Shown here in pieces: positions 7,692 to 15,437 of a stretch of 28,794 bases of DNA. The first letter of the stretch is position 1. Every line of letters begins with the position of its first letter. A model generated the notes under the pieces. The model ran no database searches. It saw nothing but the letters and a program-made list of their open reading frames with translations, and was not told the origin of the DNA. This DNA is from a virus. The stretch lies in IMG/VR virus record IMGVR_UViG_3300031251_000971, positions 1-28,794 of that record, one strand, 5' to 3'. The translations under genes were made by a program, and so were the position numbers.

Positions 7692-7859
7692 ATGTTCACT
7701 ACCTCGATCGTCTGCATCCTCACCATGCTGGCCCTGGCCGCCATGGTCGGCCTGGTGCTGTTCCCGTTCGCCATGCTGTCTGGCCAGTGGGCACATCGCA
7801 GCGCGAAGGAGCACGCCGCCAAGGCCGCCGAGATCGAGGCGCTGCTGGCCGACAGCTGA
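7692..7859 (+). CDS. Small single-pass membrane protein between E' and T
   Basis: This short frame encodes 55 residues. The first 30 form a strongly hydrophobic segment (FTTSIVCILTMLALAAMVGL, continuing VLFPFAML). A charged tail rich in Ala, Glu and Lys follows and probably folds as an amphipathic helix. It fills the gap between E' and the tape measure, with 17 bases before it and 18 after. P2 has no gene at this spot. The composition and clean fit into the operon argue that it is real. The function is unknown; it could assist tape-measure handling or be an unrelated membrane-active peptide. No clear ribosome-binding site precedes the ATG. Confidence 0.6.
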   Translation: MFTTSIVCILTMLALAAMVGLVLFPFAMLSGQWAHRSAKEHAAKAAEIEALLADS

Positions 7860-7877
7860 TCTGCACCGGAGGCGCCC

Positions 7878-10451
7878 GTGGCCTCCAATGACCTGCGGCT
7901 GCAGGTCGTCCTGCAGGCGCTCGACAACGCCACCGCTCCACTGCGTCGGATCAACAAAGCCAGTGGCGATACCGCGCAAGCGCTGAAGGCGGCGCGCGAC
8001 AAGCTCAAGGTGCTCAACGAGCAGCAGAAGGCGGTCGGCGCGTTCCGCGAGGTGCGCAATGGCTTGCAGGGCACCTCGACCGCGCTGGCGTCGGCGCAGG
8101 CGCGTGTGCAGCAACTCGCGCGCCAGATCGGCGCCACGGGGGCCCCCACCAAGGCCATGGCGGCGGAGTTCAAGGCTGCAAGGCAACACGCCGCCGCGCT
8201 GGGCGCCACATTCCAGCAGCAGCAGCAGAAGGCTCAGCGGCTGCGCGACGAGCTGGCCGCAGTGGGCATCTCCACGTCTGCCCTCGGTGGCCACGAAAAG
8301 CGGTTGCGCGCCGACATCCAATCGACCACCCAGGCCATCGCTGATCAGACGGCGCGGCTCAAGGCCCAGGCCATCACGCAGAAGCGCATCGCGGATCTCA
8401 AGGCCAGGCACGGCAAGACCATGATGCATGCCGCCATGGTCGGTGGCGGCGGCGCCGCTGCCATCGGCGCGGGCCGCGCCATCGCCCGCCCCATGGGGAG
8501 CGTCGTGGGCGCCTTCGCCGATCGCGAGGAAGCTCAGTCCCAACTCGCCTCCTCGATGATGCGGGCCGACGGCAGCGCGCCAGAGGAACTTCAGAAGCTC
8601 ACCGAGTTGGCAACGCGCCTCGGCGACAAGCTGCCCGGCACGACGGCCGACTTCCAGAACATGATGACGATGCTCGTGCGCCAGGGCATGAGCGCGAAGA
8701 CCATCCTGGGCGGCCTGGGCGAATCGGCAGCGTTTCTTGGCGTGCAACTCAAGATGTCCGCTACCGAGGCAGCGGAATTCGCCGCCAAGATGCAAGACTC
8801 GACCCGCACCGCCGAGCGCGACATGATGGGCCTCATGGACGTCATCCAGCGCACGTTCTACCTCGGCGTCGACCCCAAGAACATGCTGCAGGGCTTCACC
8901 AAGCTCTCGCCGCTGCTCACGGTGCTGCGCAAGGACGGCCTCGGCGCCGCGCAGGACTTGGCGCCGCTGCTGGTCATGATGGACCAGACCGGCATGGCGG
9001 GCGAGTCCGCCGGCAATGCCATTCGCAAGGTGTTCCAGGCCGGCGTGGATGCCAAGAAGATCGGCAAGGCCAACGCAGCGCTGAAGGACATGAAGGCCGG
9101 CTTCGAACTCGACTTCACCGACGGCCAGGGCGAGTTCGGCAGCATTGACCAGATGTTCGCCCAGATCGACAAGTTGAAGGCGCTCGATAGCGTCGAGCGC
9201 ACCAGCGTCGTGAAGACCCTGTTCGGCGACGACGCCGAGACGCTGCAGGTGCTCAACACCCTCATGGCGAAGGGCAAGGCAGGCTACGACGAGATCATCG
9301 CCAAGATGCAGGCCCAGGCCGATCTGCGCAAGCGCGTCGAGGCCGAGCTGGGCACGCTCAAGAACGTCGCGGAGGCCGCCGAGGGCAGCTTTACCAACGC
9401 GCTGTCCGACATAGGCGCCACCGCAGCGCCACAGCTCAAGGAATTGCTCACCTGGCTCGGGGAGCTGGCGACCAAGGTCGGCGACTTCGCCCGTGAAAAT
9501 CCGAGGCTCACCTCGACCCTCGTCATTGCCGCAGGCGCCTTGGCGGTGTTCGCAACGGCCGGCGGCGCGCTGGCGCTCGGCCTCGCCGGCATCCTGGGGC
9601 CCATGCTCGCATTTCGCTTCGGATTGCAGATGCTCGGCCTGAAGGGCGGCGTGGTGGCGAACTCGATCAAGCTGGTCGGCAACGCCTTCAAGTTCCTTGG
9701 CAAAGCGATGCTCGCCAACCCGCTCTTCCTGGCCATCGGACTCCTGGCCCTGGCGGCGATCCTGATCTACAGCAACTGGGAAGGCATCAAGGGCGGACTG
9801 CTCGCGATCTGGGACGAGCTCGGCGGCTCATTCACCGCTGTTCTGGGCAATATCCTCAAAGCCATCCTCGACTGGTCGCCGCTGGGCATGTTTTACAGGG
9901 CGCTTGCGCCAGTGCTGAACTGGTTTGGCCTCGAACTTCCGGCTACCTTCACCGGCTTAGGCGCGCAGCTGATCAAAGGCTTGATCAATGGCATCGACGG
10001 CATGTTCCCCGGCTTCAAATCCACGGTCATGGGATTCGCCGACGGCGCCATCACCTGGTTCAAGGAAGCGCTCGGCATCAAAAGCCCGAGCCGCGTCTTC
10101 ATGCTGGCCGGCGAAGAGATCAGCAACGGCGCCGCGATCGGCATCGCCGGCCAGCAGGACCGCGTGCGCAAGGCCGCGCTCGGCCTGGCCGGCGCTGCAG
10201 CCGCGGCCTTGCCTATGGTGGCCGGCGCCGGCACCGGCGGCATGCTCTTCGACAGCCGACCGCCGATCGGCGCTGCAGCCGCTGCGCCTCGATCCGCCGC
10301 GGCGGCCGCCGGCGACACCATCACGTTCAACATCCACGCCGCCCCCGGCGCGGATGCGCAAGCCATCGCCCGCGCCGTCCGCGCCGAGATGGACCGCCGC
10401 GACCGCGAGAAACGCGCCCGCATGTCGTCCTCGCTGGCCGACATCGACTGA
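7878..10451 (+). CDS. T: Tail tape measure protein T
   Basis: This 857-residue protein (P2 gpT has 815) sets tail length and is probably ejected ahead of the DNA. The first 200 residues are long Ala/Gln/Lys-rich coiled-coil helices. Two hydrophobic stretches near residues 545-585 and 613-635 are candidate membrane segments. Near residue 735 is the ALGIKSPSRVFMLAGEEI motif seen near the end of many tape measures, and the C-terminus is Ala-rich with an R/D-rich helix. The GTG start is supported by GGAGG eight bases upstream at 7868-7872. The size and the site directly after E/E' and the small membrane gene agree with P2 order. Confidence 0.96.
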   Translation: MASNDLRLQVVLQALDNATAPLRRINKASGDTAQALKAARDKLKVLNEQQKAVGAFREVRNGLQGTSTALASAQARVQQLARQIGATGAPTKAMAAEFKAARQHAAALGATFQQQQQKAQRLRDELAAVGISTSALGGHEKRLRADIQSTTQAIADQTARLKAQAITQKRIADLKARHGKTMMHAAMVGGGGAAAIGAGRAIARPMGSVVGAFADREEAQSQLASSMMRADGSAPEELQKLTELATRLGDKLPGTTADFQNMMTMLVRQGMSAKTILGGLGESAAFLGVQLKMSATEAAEFAAKMQDSTRTAERDMMGLMDVIQRTFYLGVDPKNMLQGFTKLSPLLTVLRKDGLGAAQDLAPLLVMMDQTGMAGESAGNAIRKVFQAGVDAKKIGKANAALKDMKAGFELDFTDGQGEFGSIDQMFAQIDKLKALDSVERTSVVKTLFGDDAETLQVLNTLMAKGKAGYDEIIAKMQAQADLRKRVEAELGTLKNVAEAAEGSFTNALSDIGATAAPQLKELLTWLGELATKVGDFARENPRLTSTLVIAAGALAVFATAGGALALGLAGILGPMLAFRFGLQMLGLKGGVVANSIKLVGNAFKFLGKAMLANPLFLAIGLLALAAILIYSNWEGIKGGLLAIWDELGGSFTAVLGNILKAILDWSPLGMFYRALAPVLNWFGLELPATFTGLGAQLIKGLINGIDGMFPGFKSTVMGFADGAITWFKEALGIKSPSRVFMLAGEEISNGAAIGIAGQQDRVRKAALGLAGAAAAALPMVAGAGTGGMLFDSRPPIGAAAAAPRSAAAAAGDTITFNIHAAPGADAQAIARAVRAEMDRRDREKRARMSSSLADID

Positions 10452-10481
10452 CCCGCACCGCACCCCAGGGAGCCCACCACC

Positions 10482-10910
10482 ATGATGATGGCCTTCGGCC
10501 AGTTCGTTTTCAGCCTCGATACGCTGGCCTACCAAGACCTGCAGCGCCAGACCAGCTGGAGGCACCCCAGCAACAGCCGTGTCGGCGCGCGGCCGGCGCG
10601 GCAATACGTCGGCCCCGGCGACGAGAGCATGAACCTGAACGGCCTGCTGCTGCCCGACTTCGCCGGCGACGCCGGCACCCTCGACGAGCTGCGCGCCATG
10701 GGCGCCGAGGGCGCTGCCTGGCCGCTGGTCGACGGCACCGGCATCGTCTACGGCCAGTTCGTCATCGAGTCGCTCAACGAGACCCGCACCCTCTTCTATC
10801 GCGATGGCGCCGCGCGCCGCATCGAGTTCCAGCTGCAGCTCGCGCGCGTGGACGATGACCGGGTCGATGCGATCGGCCACGGCAGCGTGGCAGGCCCGGG
10901 TGAGGCCTGA
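10482..10910 (+). CDS. U: Tail terminator protein U
   Basis: This 142-residue protein (P2 gpU has 159) has the family start FGQFVFSLDTLAYQDLQRQT and a conserved PARQYVGPGDESMNLNGLLL segment near residue 38. In P2 it caps the tail tube and stops its growth at the length set by T, then provides the joint to the head. A CAGGGAG ribosome-binding site is present. The first codons are ATG ATG ATG, so the initiating Met may be any of three. It is followed by gene D after two bases. Confidence 0.95.
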   Translation: MMMAFGQFVFSLDTLAYQDLQRQTSWRHPSNSRVGARPARQYVGPGDESMNLNGLLLPDFAGDAGTLDELRAMGAEGAAWPLVDGTGIVYGQFVIESLNETRTLFYRDGAARRIEFQLQLARVDDDRVDAIGHGSVAGPGEA

Positions 10911-10912
10911 CC

Positions 10913-11944
10913 ATGCAAGACCAGATCCCGCGCCACCCGCAACCCAGCTACCGCATCCAGCTCGACGGCCGCGACATTACCCCGGCGATCGACGCGCGGC
11001 TGATCAGCCTGACGCTGACCGAATGCCGCGGCGATGAAGCCGACCAGCTCGACATCTGCCTGGACGACAGCGATGGCGCGCTGGAGATCCCGCGCAAGGG
11101 CGTCACCCTGTCGCTCGCGATCGGCTGGGCCGGCCAGGCGCTGGTCGACAAGGGCACCTTCGTCGTCGACGAGGCCGAGCACAGCGGCGCGCCCGACCAG
11201 GTGTCGCTGCGCGCCCGCAGCGCCGAGCTGGGCAAGCAGCTGCGCGACCGCAAGGAACAGAGCTGGCACCAGACCACGCTGGGCGAGATCCTCACCGCCA
11301 TCGCCGCGCGCAACAGCCTGCAGCCGCGGGTCGACGCCCGCCTGGCCGCGCGGGCCGTTGCCCACATCGACCAGACCAACGAGAGCGATGTGAATTTCGT
11401 GACGCGCCTGGCCAAGCGCTACGACGCGGTGGCGACCGTGAAGAAGGGCATGCTGCTGTTCCTGCCGATCAACGGCACCACGACCAGCCGAGGCGATGCG
11501 CTGCCCGTGGTCGAGATCACGCGCCGAGATGGCGACAGCCACCGCTATCACACCAGCGACCGCGATGCGTACAGCGGCGTGCGGGCCTACTGGCACGATC
11601 CGAAGCAGTCCAACCGCCGCAGTGTGCTGGTGGGCCAGAGCGGCAATGCCAAGCGATTGCACGAGAGCTTTGCCACCGAGGCCGATGCGATGGCGGCGGC
11701 GCAGGCGGAGTGGCAGCGTATCCAGCGCGGCGCGGCCACATTCGAGCTGACGATGGCGCTGGGTGAGCCGACGCTGGCGCCGCAGTCACCTGTGCGCGTG
11801 CGCGGCTACAAGGCGGTGATCGACGGCATGGAATGGCTTGCGACCAAGACAACGCACAGCTTTGGGGATGGCGGGTATACGTCCCGGGTCGAGCTTGAAG
11901 TGGCTGGAGCTGGCGGCGAGGAAGTCGCCGGCGACGCTGATTGA
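10913..11944 (+). CDS. D: Tail protein D (baseplate hub, late control D)
   Basis: This 343-residue protein (P2 gpD has 387) has the late-control-D family start, YRIQLDGRDITPAIDARLIS, and a conserved DEADQLDICLDD segment near residue 41. A further DVNFVTRLAKRYDA stretch near residue 160 is shared by T4 gp27-like hubs. It forms the baseplate hub that holds the spike V and starts the tube. The old name comes from a genetic effect on late transcription. It closes the tail operon. The first 29 bases after it hold only a weak 7-bp stem without a T tract, then a gene on the other strand begins to end at 11973. Confidence 0.95.
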   Translation: MQDQIPRHPQPSYRIQLDGRDITPAIDARLISLTLTECRGDEADQLDICLDDSDGALEIPRKGVTLSLAIGWAGQALVDKGTFVVDEAEHSGAPDQVSLRARSAELGKQLRDRKEQSWHQTTLGEILTAIAARNSLQPRVDARLAARAVAHIDQTNESDVNFVTRLAKRYDAVATVKKGMLLFLPINGTTTSRGDALPVVEITRRDGDSHRYHTSDRDAYSGVRAYWHDPKQSNRRSVLVGQSGNAKRLHESFATEADAMAAAQAEWQRIQRGAATFELTMALGEPTLAPQSPVRVRGYKAVIDGMEWLATKTTHSFGDGGYTSRVELEVAGAGGEEVAGDAD

Positions 11945-11972
11945 GCGACCGCTACTGGCCGTCTTGTGCCGG

Positions 11973-12236
11973 TCAGGACGACACCGGAAACGACAGCGCC
12001 ACTCGCACAGCGTCGTCGATAAACCCTTCGGCTGGCTGGTTGTGCGGCGACCCTTTGCTCGTCCAGTATCTCAGCGCGGTATCGCCCCGCAGCACGTTAC
12101 GGACCTTGGAGGTCAGCGGCTGCCGAAGGTGGACCACCTCATCAACTTTTTCCCATCCTGCCGTGGTCTGGACGACTTCGTTTCCATCGGCGAGCGCGAG
12201 GTCGATGCTGCGTTGGATGGCCGCTGAGTAATGCAT
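11973..12236 (-). CDS. Hypothetical protein, convergent with gene D
   Basis: This is an 87-residue frame on the minus strand with balanced composition (SIDLALADGNEVVQTTAGWE near residue 10). The opposing plus-strand frame is Ser/Thr/Arg-rich and looks like a shadow. No domain is recognised and no ribosome-binding site is visible before the ATG. Another minus-strand frame runs through the 142 bases upstream and reads plausibly (VTYEVCYRSQPDLHEQHPN), so the gene may once have been longer and be frame-disrupted. It looks less GC-rich than the tail operon, suggesting a separate origin. Confidence 0.45.
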   Translation of the reverse strand: MHYSAAIQRSIDLALADGNEVVQTTAGWEKVDEVVHLRQPLTSKVRNVLRGDTALRYWTSKGSPHNQPAEGFIDDAVRVALSFPVSS

Positions 12237-12378
12237 TCGGGTGTTGTTCGTGAAGGTCTGGTTGTGACCGATAGCAGACCTCGTAAGTCACTAGATGGCT
12301 GGCTCGATTCTTGACCTCCCGGCCGCGATGCAAATACTTGAGCAGCCATTGTCCGAAATCTCGATCCGGTGCCCGAGT

Positions 12379-12876
12379 TCAGTCCATATACCCCAGGTCC
12401 CGCAAGTCGGAGCGGACTGCGGCCCGGTCGGCTGAGTGAAGCGGAAGATTGACCATCAATTCCAGCCGGCGACGCAATGCGAAGAGGGTCTGGATCGCCG
12501 CATGCGCCACCTGTTCAGCATCGGAGAGTGAGGCAGCGTCGGGAAAGGCCCATAGCGCGCCGTCGGGCTGCCCTGGCCATCGTGGTTGAAACGCTAGGCA
12601 AGCTTCATCCAGCGTCACGACGAAGTCTGCACGTGGTGAGCTCGATTGGACCAACTGGGCCCAACTGCGCGGCGTTAGACGCGCTGGCCTCGGGATGCTC
12701 GCAGCGGCGAGAGCGCCCAGAGCGGCAGGATGAGCTGCATCTGCCACATGCTCCGGCTGCCCGCAAGAGAAAGCAACAAACCGCTTTGGACTGAGGTGGG
12801 TAAGGCAGGCCTGCGCCAGGACGCTGCGTAGTGACCCCTGCCGTGAGACAAATATGACCGTGACGGGGTTCTGCAT
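12379..12876 (-). CDS. Low-molecular-weight phosphatase/ArsC-like protein with Cys-to-Ser P-loop
   Basis: This 165-residue protein aligns by eye along its whole length with low-molecular-weight protein tyrosine phosphatases and thioredoxin-type arsenate reductases. Shared points are VIFVSRQGSLRSVLAQA at the P-loop, FVAFSCG near residue 33, the RWPGQP segment near residue 99 and a retained acid Asp (FPDAA, D113). In active members the P-loop is Cys-x5-Arg. Here it reads Ser11-x5-Arg17, so the nucleophile is missing. That argues for a non-catalytic or altered role. The Met at 12876 was chosen because the family fold begins a few residues later; an upstream extension to 12996 is open but unlike the family. 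It stands alone on the minus strand, with no ars genes nearby. Confidence 0.75.
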   Translation of the reverse strand: MQNPVTVIFVSRQGSLRSVLAQACLTHLSPKRFVAFSCGQPEHVADAAHPAALGALAAASIPRPARLTPRSWAQLVQSSSPRADFVVTLDEACLAFQPRWPGQPDGALWAFPDAASLSDAEQVAHAAIQTLFALRRRLELMVNLPLHSADRAAVRSDLRDLGYMD

Positions 12877-13161
12877 GGACGAAGTACTGCGGGATCGAAG
12901 GCGACTGGCGCCGACCAAACTCCAACCCGACCCCTCACTTTGAGCCCCGCATTTTACGCGTTGATGATGGAGGCGGCGGGCCTGCTCCGGGGACAAGGAT
13001 CGCCGCAGCGCGTTTATCCTGTTCGCGTGTCAGGAAGGACTTGTCCCCCGACGCAGTGCGCAACCTTGTGGACAAGTTGCGGGCATATCGGCTGAAGAGC
13101 CGGCCCGCCTTGTCTTCGGCTAGCCTGCCTGCTTAAAGGGCAGCCGCTGCGGCCCGGCCTA
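12877..13161. other. Non-coding stretch between two leftward genes
   Basis: No convincing gene was found in these 285 bases. The frames open here are arginine-rich shadows. A GC-rich inverted repeat (GCAGC-C-GCTGC around 13142) lies just past the end of the 62-residue gene and could be a weak terminator, but it lacks a T tract. Confidence 0.4.
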
Positions 13162-13350
13162 TCAATGACGTTGTGCAAGCTGAACGGCCTTTTCGCGACC
13201 AAGGGTCGCGTTCGGAGCCTTGCTCTGCCGCTCCAACTCCTCCAGTGCCTTGAGGCTGTCGGCCACCCCTCGGACGTCCGGATCGTCGGCGCCGTAGCGT
13301 GCTTCGAGCTTGTCGAACAAGAGCTGCAACCTAACAAGATGCTTGGACAT
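13162..13350 (-). CDS. Small helical hypothetical protein
   Basis: This is a 62-residue, highly charged, helix-rich protein (SKHLVRLQLLFDKLEARYGA, then DDPDVRGVADSLKALEELER). The start at 13350 is fixed by a good ribosome-binding site (AAGGAG) seven bases upstream; an ATG seven codons earlier lies before that site. No family is recognised. The charge pattern would suit a coiled coil or a small adaptor. It has the same direction as its neighbours but lies in its own spaced unit. Confidence 0.6.
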   Translation of the reverse strand: MSKHLVRLQLLFDKLEARYGADDPDVRGVADSLKALEELERQSKAPNATLGREKAVQLAQRH

Positions 13351-13501
13351 GAGCTGCTCCTTTTGGTGCAATGCACAAATTCTAGATCGGTGGAAGGCGT
13401 CTGGGTGCTGGTATTGCGCCTACAGAAGGGACGCGGGGGCTTCCCATCCGTCTGGCGGCGATCAAGAGTCCTGTCTGCTATTGGCCGAAAGCCGCACATC
13501 G

Positions 13502-13618
13502 CTACCCGCCAAGTCGAAGGGTCAGAAATAGCTGCGGCATCAAGACCAGAGGCACCGCGATAAGAGTTGCCACCAGGATGATGACTGTCTTTAAGAAACC
13601 TTCGTCGCCTTTTTTCAT
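13502..13618 (-). CDS. Small putative membrane protein
   Basis: This is a 38-residue frame with a charged start (KKGDEGF) followed by a hydrophobic segment (LKTVIILVATLIAVPLVLM). A weak GCAGAAAG sequence precedes the ATG. A longer open frame reaches to 13804, but the extra part has no recognisable features. The 196 bases between this gene and the next show nothing else. Function unknown; coding status uncertain. Confidence 0.38.
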   Translation of the reverse strand: MKKGDEGFLKTVIILVATLIAVPLVLMPQLFLTLRLGG

Positions 13619-13814
13619 TGCTTTCTGCAAATCTTCGATCGGCGGAGAGTGATTTTCACTGAATGTCCGTTTCTGGCTCCGATGGCAGCCGTTCGCAAAG
13701 GCCGCCGACGGATGATAGAAGCCCGGAACCCGAAGCGCCGCGAACAATTCCACACCCGCACGACTCTGCGGAGTGGACTCCTCAGTTTTGGGGATTGCAT
13801 GCACCAGGAGACGG

Positions 13815-13895
13815 CTACCTGCGCCGGCCCAGCGCGAAGATCATGCCAATAACCACCAGCACGATGATCCAGTGAAGCAAGTGCAGATTCGTCAT
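13815..13895 (-). CDS. Very small membrane protein, 26 residues
   Basis: The frame reads a short His/Trp-containing start, a hydrophobic core (HWIIVLVVIGMIFAL) and a basic end (GRRR). This is the look of a single-pass membrane microprotein, somewhat like the first helix of TatA-type proteins. The start ATG overlaps the TGA of an even shorter upstream frame (13892-13948, 18 residues, with SMQFSDLKAVLDAMQ), so the two may be translationally coupled. Both lie downstream of the DUF4124-like gene in the same direction. Function unknown. Confidence 0.45.
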   Translation of the reverse strand: MTNLHLLHWIIVLVVIGMIFALGRRR

Positions 13896-13964
13896 TGCAT
13901 GGCGTCCAGCACTGCCTTCAGGTCGCTGAACTGCATGCTGAGGCGCATGGTAGCCGGCCGGCGG

Positions 13965-14615
13965 TCACTGGCAGCGCAGCCTGAACTGCCGATCCCTCGC
14001 CCGCTTGCGCTCTTCCCTGATCTGATCCTGCTGGTAGGCCGGCAACGGCTGACGCGCCGCCGCGTCGAGCCGCTTGATCTGCTCTTCCAGCGCGGCGCAT
14101 TCGCCCGCCGAGCTGTCGACATTCATCGCCACCTGGCGCTCGTGCTCAGCCGTCCACTGGGCAACCTGGCTGTTGTCACGCAGCGAGGCCGCGCGCGCCT
14201 CTGGCGGCATGCCATCGGCGACGTTGACATCAGGGCGAATCTCCACCGAGCCGGCAACCGTCCCACCCGGGCAGGCACCGTCCAAGTAGATCGCCTTGCC
14301 ATCGCGCCCCATGCACTTGGCGATGACTTGCACGGCCGGGCCAGCCGGCGACGCGGGTGCATCGGCACCCTTGAGCGGCGTCGGCTCGCCGGCCGGTGGC
14401 GTGCGTTGGACCACGGCGGGGCGCAGCGGCGGAACAGGCAGGCGCCAGCCAGTCCAAGATGCCGCCAGCGCCAGAGCTGCTGCCAGCACGACAAGCACGC
14501 CGCCCGTGACGGCCAACAGGCTCGGAGAATTCGCAGGGCGGAGGTTTCGCTCCCAGGCCTTCAATGGCTCCAGGCGCGTGTCGAGCAATGCATGGGAACT
14601 GTCATCCAGGCGCAT
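13965..14615 (-). CDS. Membrane-anchored DUF4124-like protein
   Basis: This is a 216-residue protein. Residues 1-30 are hydrophilic, residues 32-54 form a transmembrane helix, then a Pro-rich linker leads to a small domain with AKCMGRDGKAIYLDGACPGG near residue 108. That segment and the C-terminal helix (GECAALEEQIKRLDAAARQP, ending RARDRQFRLRCQ) are typical of DUF4124-like proteins common in Burkholderiales. Membership is judged by eye. The C-terminal domain is probably periplasmic. It follows two tiny genes in the same direction after 27 bases, and no ribosome-binding site is obvious. Confidence 0.62.
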   Translation of the reverse strand: MRLDDSSHALLDTRLEPLKAWERNLRPANSPSLLAVTGGVLVVLAAALALAASWTGWRLPVPPLRPAVVQRTPPAGEPTPLKGADAPASPAGPAVQVIAKCMGRDGKAIYLDGACPGGTVAGSVEIRPDVNVADGMPPEARAASLRDNSQVAQWTAEHERQVAMNVDSSAGECAALEEQIKRLDAAARQPLPAYQQDQIREERKRARDRQFRLRCQ

Positions 14616-14642
14616 AGCCCATGAATGTCGATGACCGCTCGC

Positions 14643-14729
14643 TCAGTCGGGTGCGCAGAAATCGGCGTGCTTGCGCTGTTCCGTTAAATACTGCGCGATT
14701 CGTGCGTCGGGATCGCGGCCCCACGCCAC
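14643..14729 (-). CDS. Very small hypothetical protein, 28 residues
   Basis: The frame begins at a GTG two bases after the stop of the 30-residue gene and reads AWGRDPDARIAQYLTEQRKH, then ADFCAPD. The composition is natural for a soluble helical peptide. The frame is also open further upstream, so the start is uncertain. It fits the run of closely packed leftward genes. Function unknown, and coding status rests on composition and spacing alone. Confidence 0.4.
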   Translation of the reverse strand: MAWGRDPDARIAQYLTEQRKHADFCAPD

Positions 14730-14731
14730 AG

Positions 14732-14824
14732 TCAGAACCAGTGAAAGCCCTTTGCCATCAGTCCGGCCAGCCCGAGCGCCACCGCGATCAGCGCGCCGAA
14801 GAGCTGCCGGAAAAAAGCCCGCAT
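14732..14824 (-). CDS. Very small membrane protein starting inside a terminator hairpin
   Basis: This is a 30-residue frame with a basic start (RAFFRQLF) followed by a hydrophobic helix (GALIAVALGLAGLMA) and a short KGFHWF end, a convincing membrane-peptide profile. The ATG lies in the loop and 3' arm of the hairpin at 14815-14835, and the T tract of that hairpin encodes the two Phe residues. Translation would need transcripts that read through the terminator. No strong ribosome-binding site is present. It may be a small holin-like or regulatory peptide, but that is a guess. Confidence 0.42.
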   Translation of the reverse strand: MRAFFRQLFGALIAVALGLAGLMAKGFHWF

Positions 14825-14835
14825 ACAGCGGGCTT
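14811..14835 (-). terminator. Rho-independent terminator of the leftward operon
   Basis: On the minus strand the sequence reads AAGCCCGC, a five-base loop TGTAT, then GCGGGCTT followed by further T residues: an eight-bp perfect stem with a T tract. It lies 28 bases beyond the stop of the XhlA-like gene and would end transcripts of the genes from 15925 leftward. Confidence 0.85.
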
Positions 14836-14863
14836 CACTCAATGGGCCAAGGCCACCTTTGAC

Positions 14864-15166
14864 TCACCGCACGTTCCTTGCGATGAAGTAGACGACGCCT
14901 GAAAGCAGCGTCCCCAGCGTGATCACCGCGCCGATGATCCGCCAAGTCTGAGCACCGAGTTCCCGGTGCAGATCCTCGCGCGTTGCAGCGGCGTCGAGCT
15001 TGGTTTCGATTCGCGTGAGCCGTTCACGCGCCGACAGTGCGAAGGCTTCCAGGGATTCGATGCGGGCTTCCATGGAGCCATTATTGCCGCCGCCTGATCC
15101 ACCGTCAAAGCGCCGCGCCACCCGCTCCAGGTTTTCGTCGGTCACCAGTTCCAGCGACTTACTCAT
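14864..15166 (-). CDS. XhlA-like coiled-coil membrane protein
   Basis: This is a 100-residue protein. Residues 1-30 are polar with a Gly/Ser/Asn run (GGSGGGNNGS). Residues 31-72 form a charged coiled coil (ARIESLEAFALSARERLTRI, then ETKLDAAATREDLHRELG), and residues 76-97 are a transmembrane helix. This order matches XhlA-type phage proteins that sit on the inner membrane beside holins, so a lysis-accessory role is possible. The start at 15166 is set by GGGGTGA upstream, and the ATG overlaps the TAA of the preceding gene, implying coupling. A terminator follows. Confidence 0.68.
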   Translation of the reverse strand: MSKSLELVTDENLERVARRFDGGSGGGNNGSMEARIESLEAFALSARERLTRIETKLDAAATREDLHRELGAQTWRIIGAVITLGTLLSGVVYFIARNVR

Positions 15167-15437
15167 GCGCTTCACCCCACGCGCGGATCAGGTGGGCCGC
15201 ATGCTGCCGCACGAAGCCGCACTGCATGCAATAGAGCACCACCACCTCCAAGCCGGTAGGCCCGCGCATTGGCACAAAACCAGGCACCGCGTAGTTCACG
15301 CCGGGCGACTGCTCGGGCAGGCGGTGCCACCGGTTTGTCGCGCACGTCGGGCATCCACTATCCGCATGCGCGTGAGCCAGGAAAGCTTGCAGCTGCTCGT
15401 CCGAAATCGGCTCAAGAGCTGGCGTTGCTGGATTCAC
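15159..15437 (-). CDS. Small zinc-ribbon-like hypothetical protein
   Basis: This is a 92-residue protein with two Cys pairs, C29-x2-C32 (CPTC) and C70-x2-C73 (CMQC), separated by 37 residues, the pattern of a zinc ribbon. The GTG at 15437 was chosen because it overlaps the TGA of the upstream gene (GTGA), and the residues before it are only readable as shadow of that gene. The C-terminus is helical (FVRQHAAHLIRAWGEAHE). It sits between the OB-fold gene and the XhlA-like gene in one operon. Function unknown. Confidence 0.6.
   Translation of the reverse strand: MNPATPALEPISDEQLQAFLAHAHADSGCPTCATNRWHRLPEQSPGVNYAVPGFVPMRGPTGLEVVVLYCMQCGFVRQHAAHLIRAWGEAHE

Noticed and set aside
1011-11944. A headless tailocin (R-type bacteriocin) made of the tail genes alone
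   Set aside because: Head, packaging and lysis genes would lie left of V and outside the window, and replication, integrase and repressor genes are present, which fits a prophage. Absence cannot be judged.
11945-11972. Terminator after gene D
   Set aside because: Only a short stem with a G-U pair and no T tract.
11945-12231. Plus-strand 96-residue frame after gene D
   Set aside because: Ser/Thr/Arg-rich composition typical of a shadow, with no ribosome-binding site; the opposite-strand frame looks more natural.
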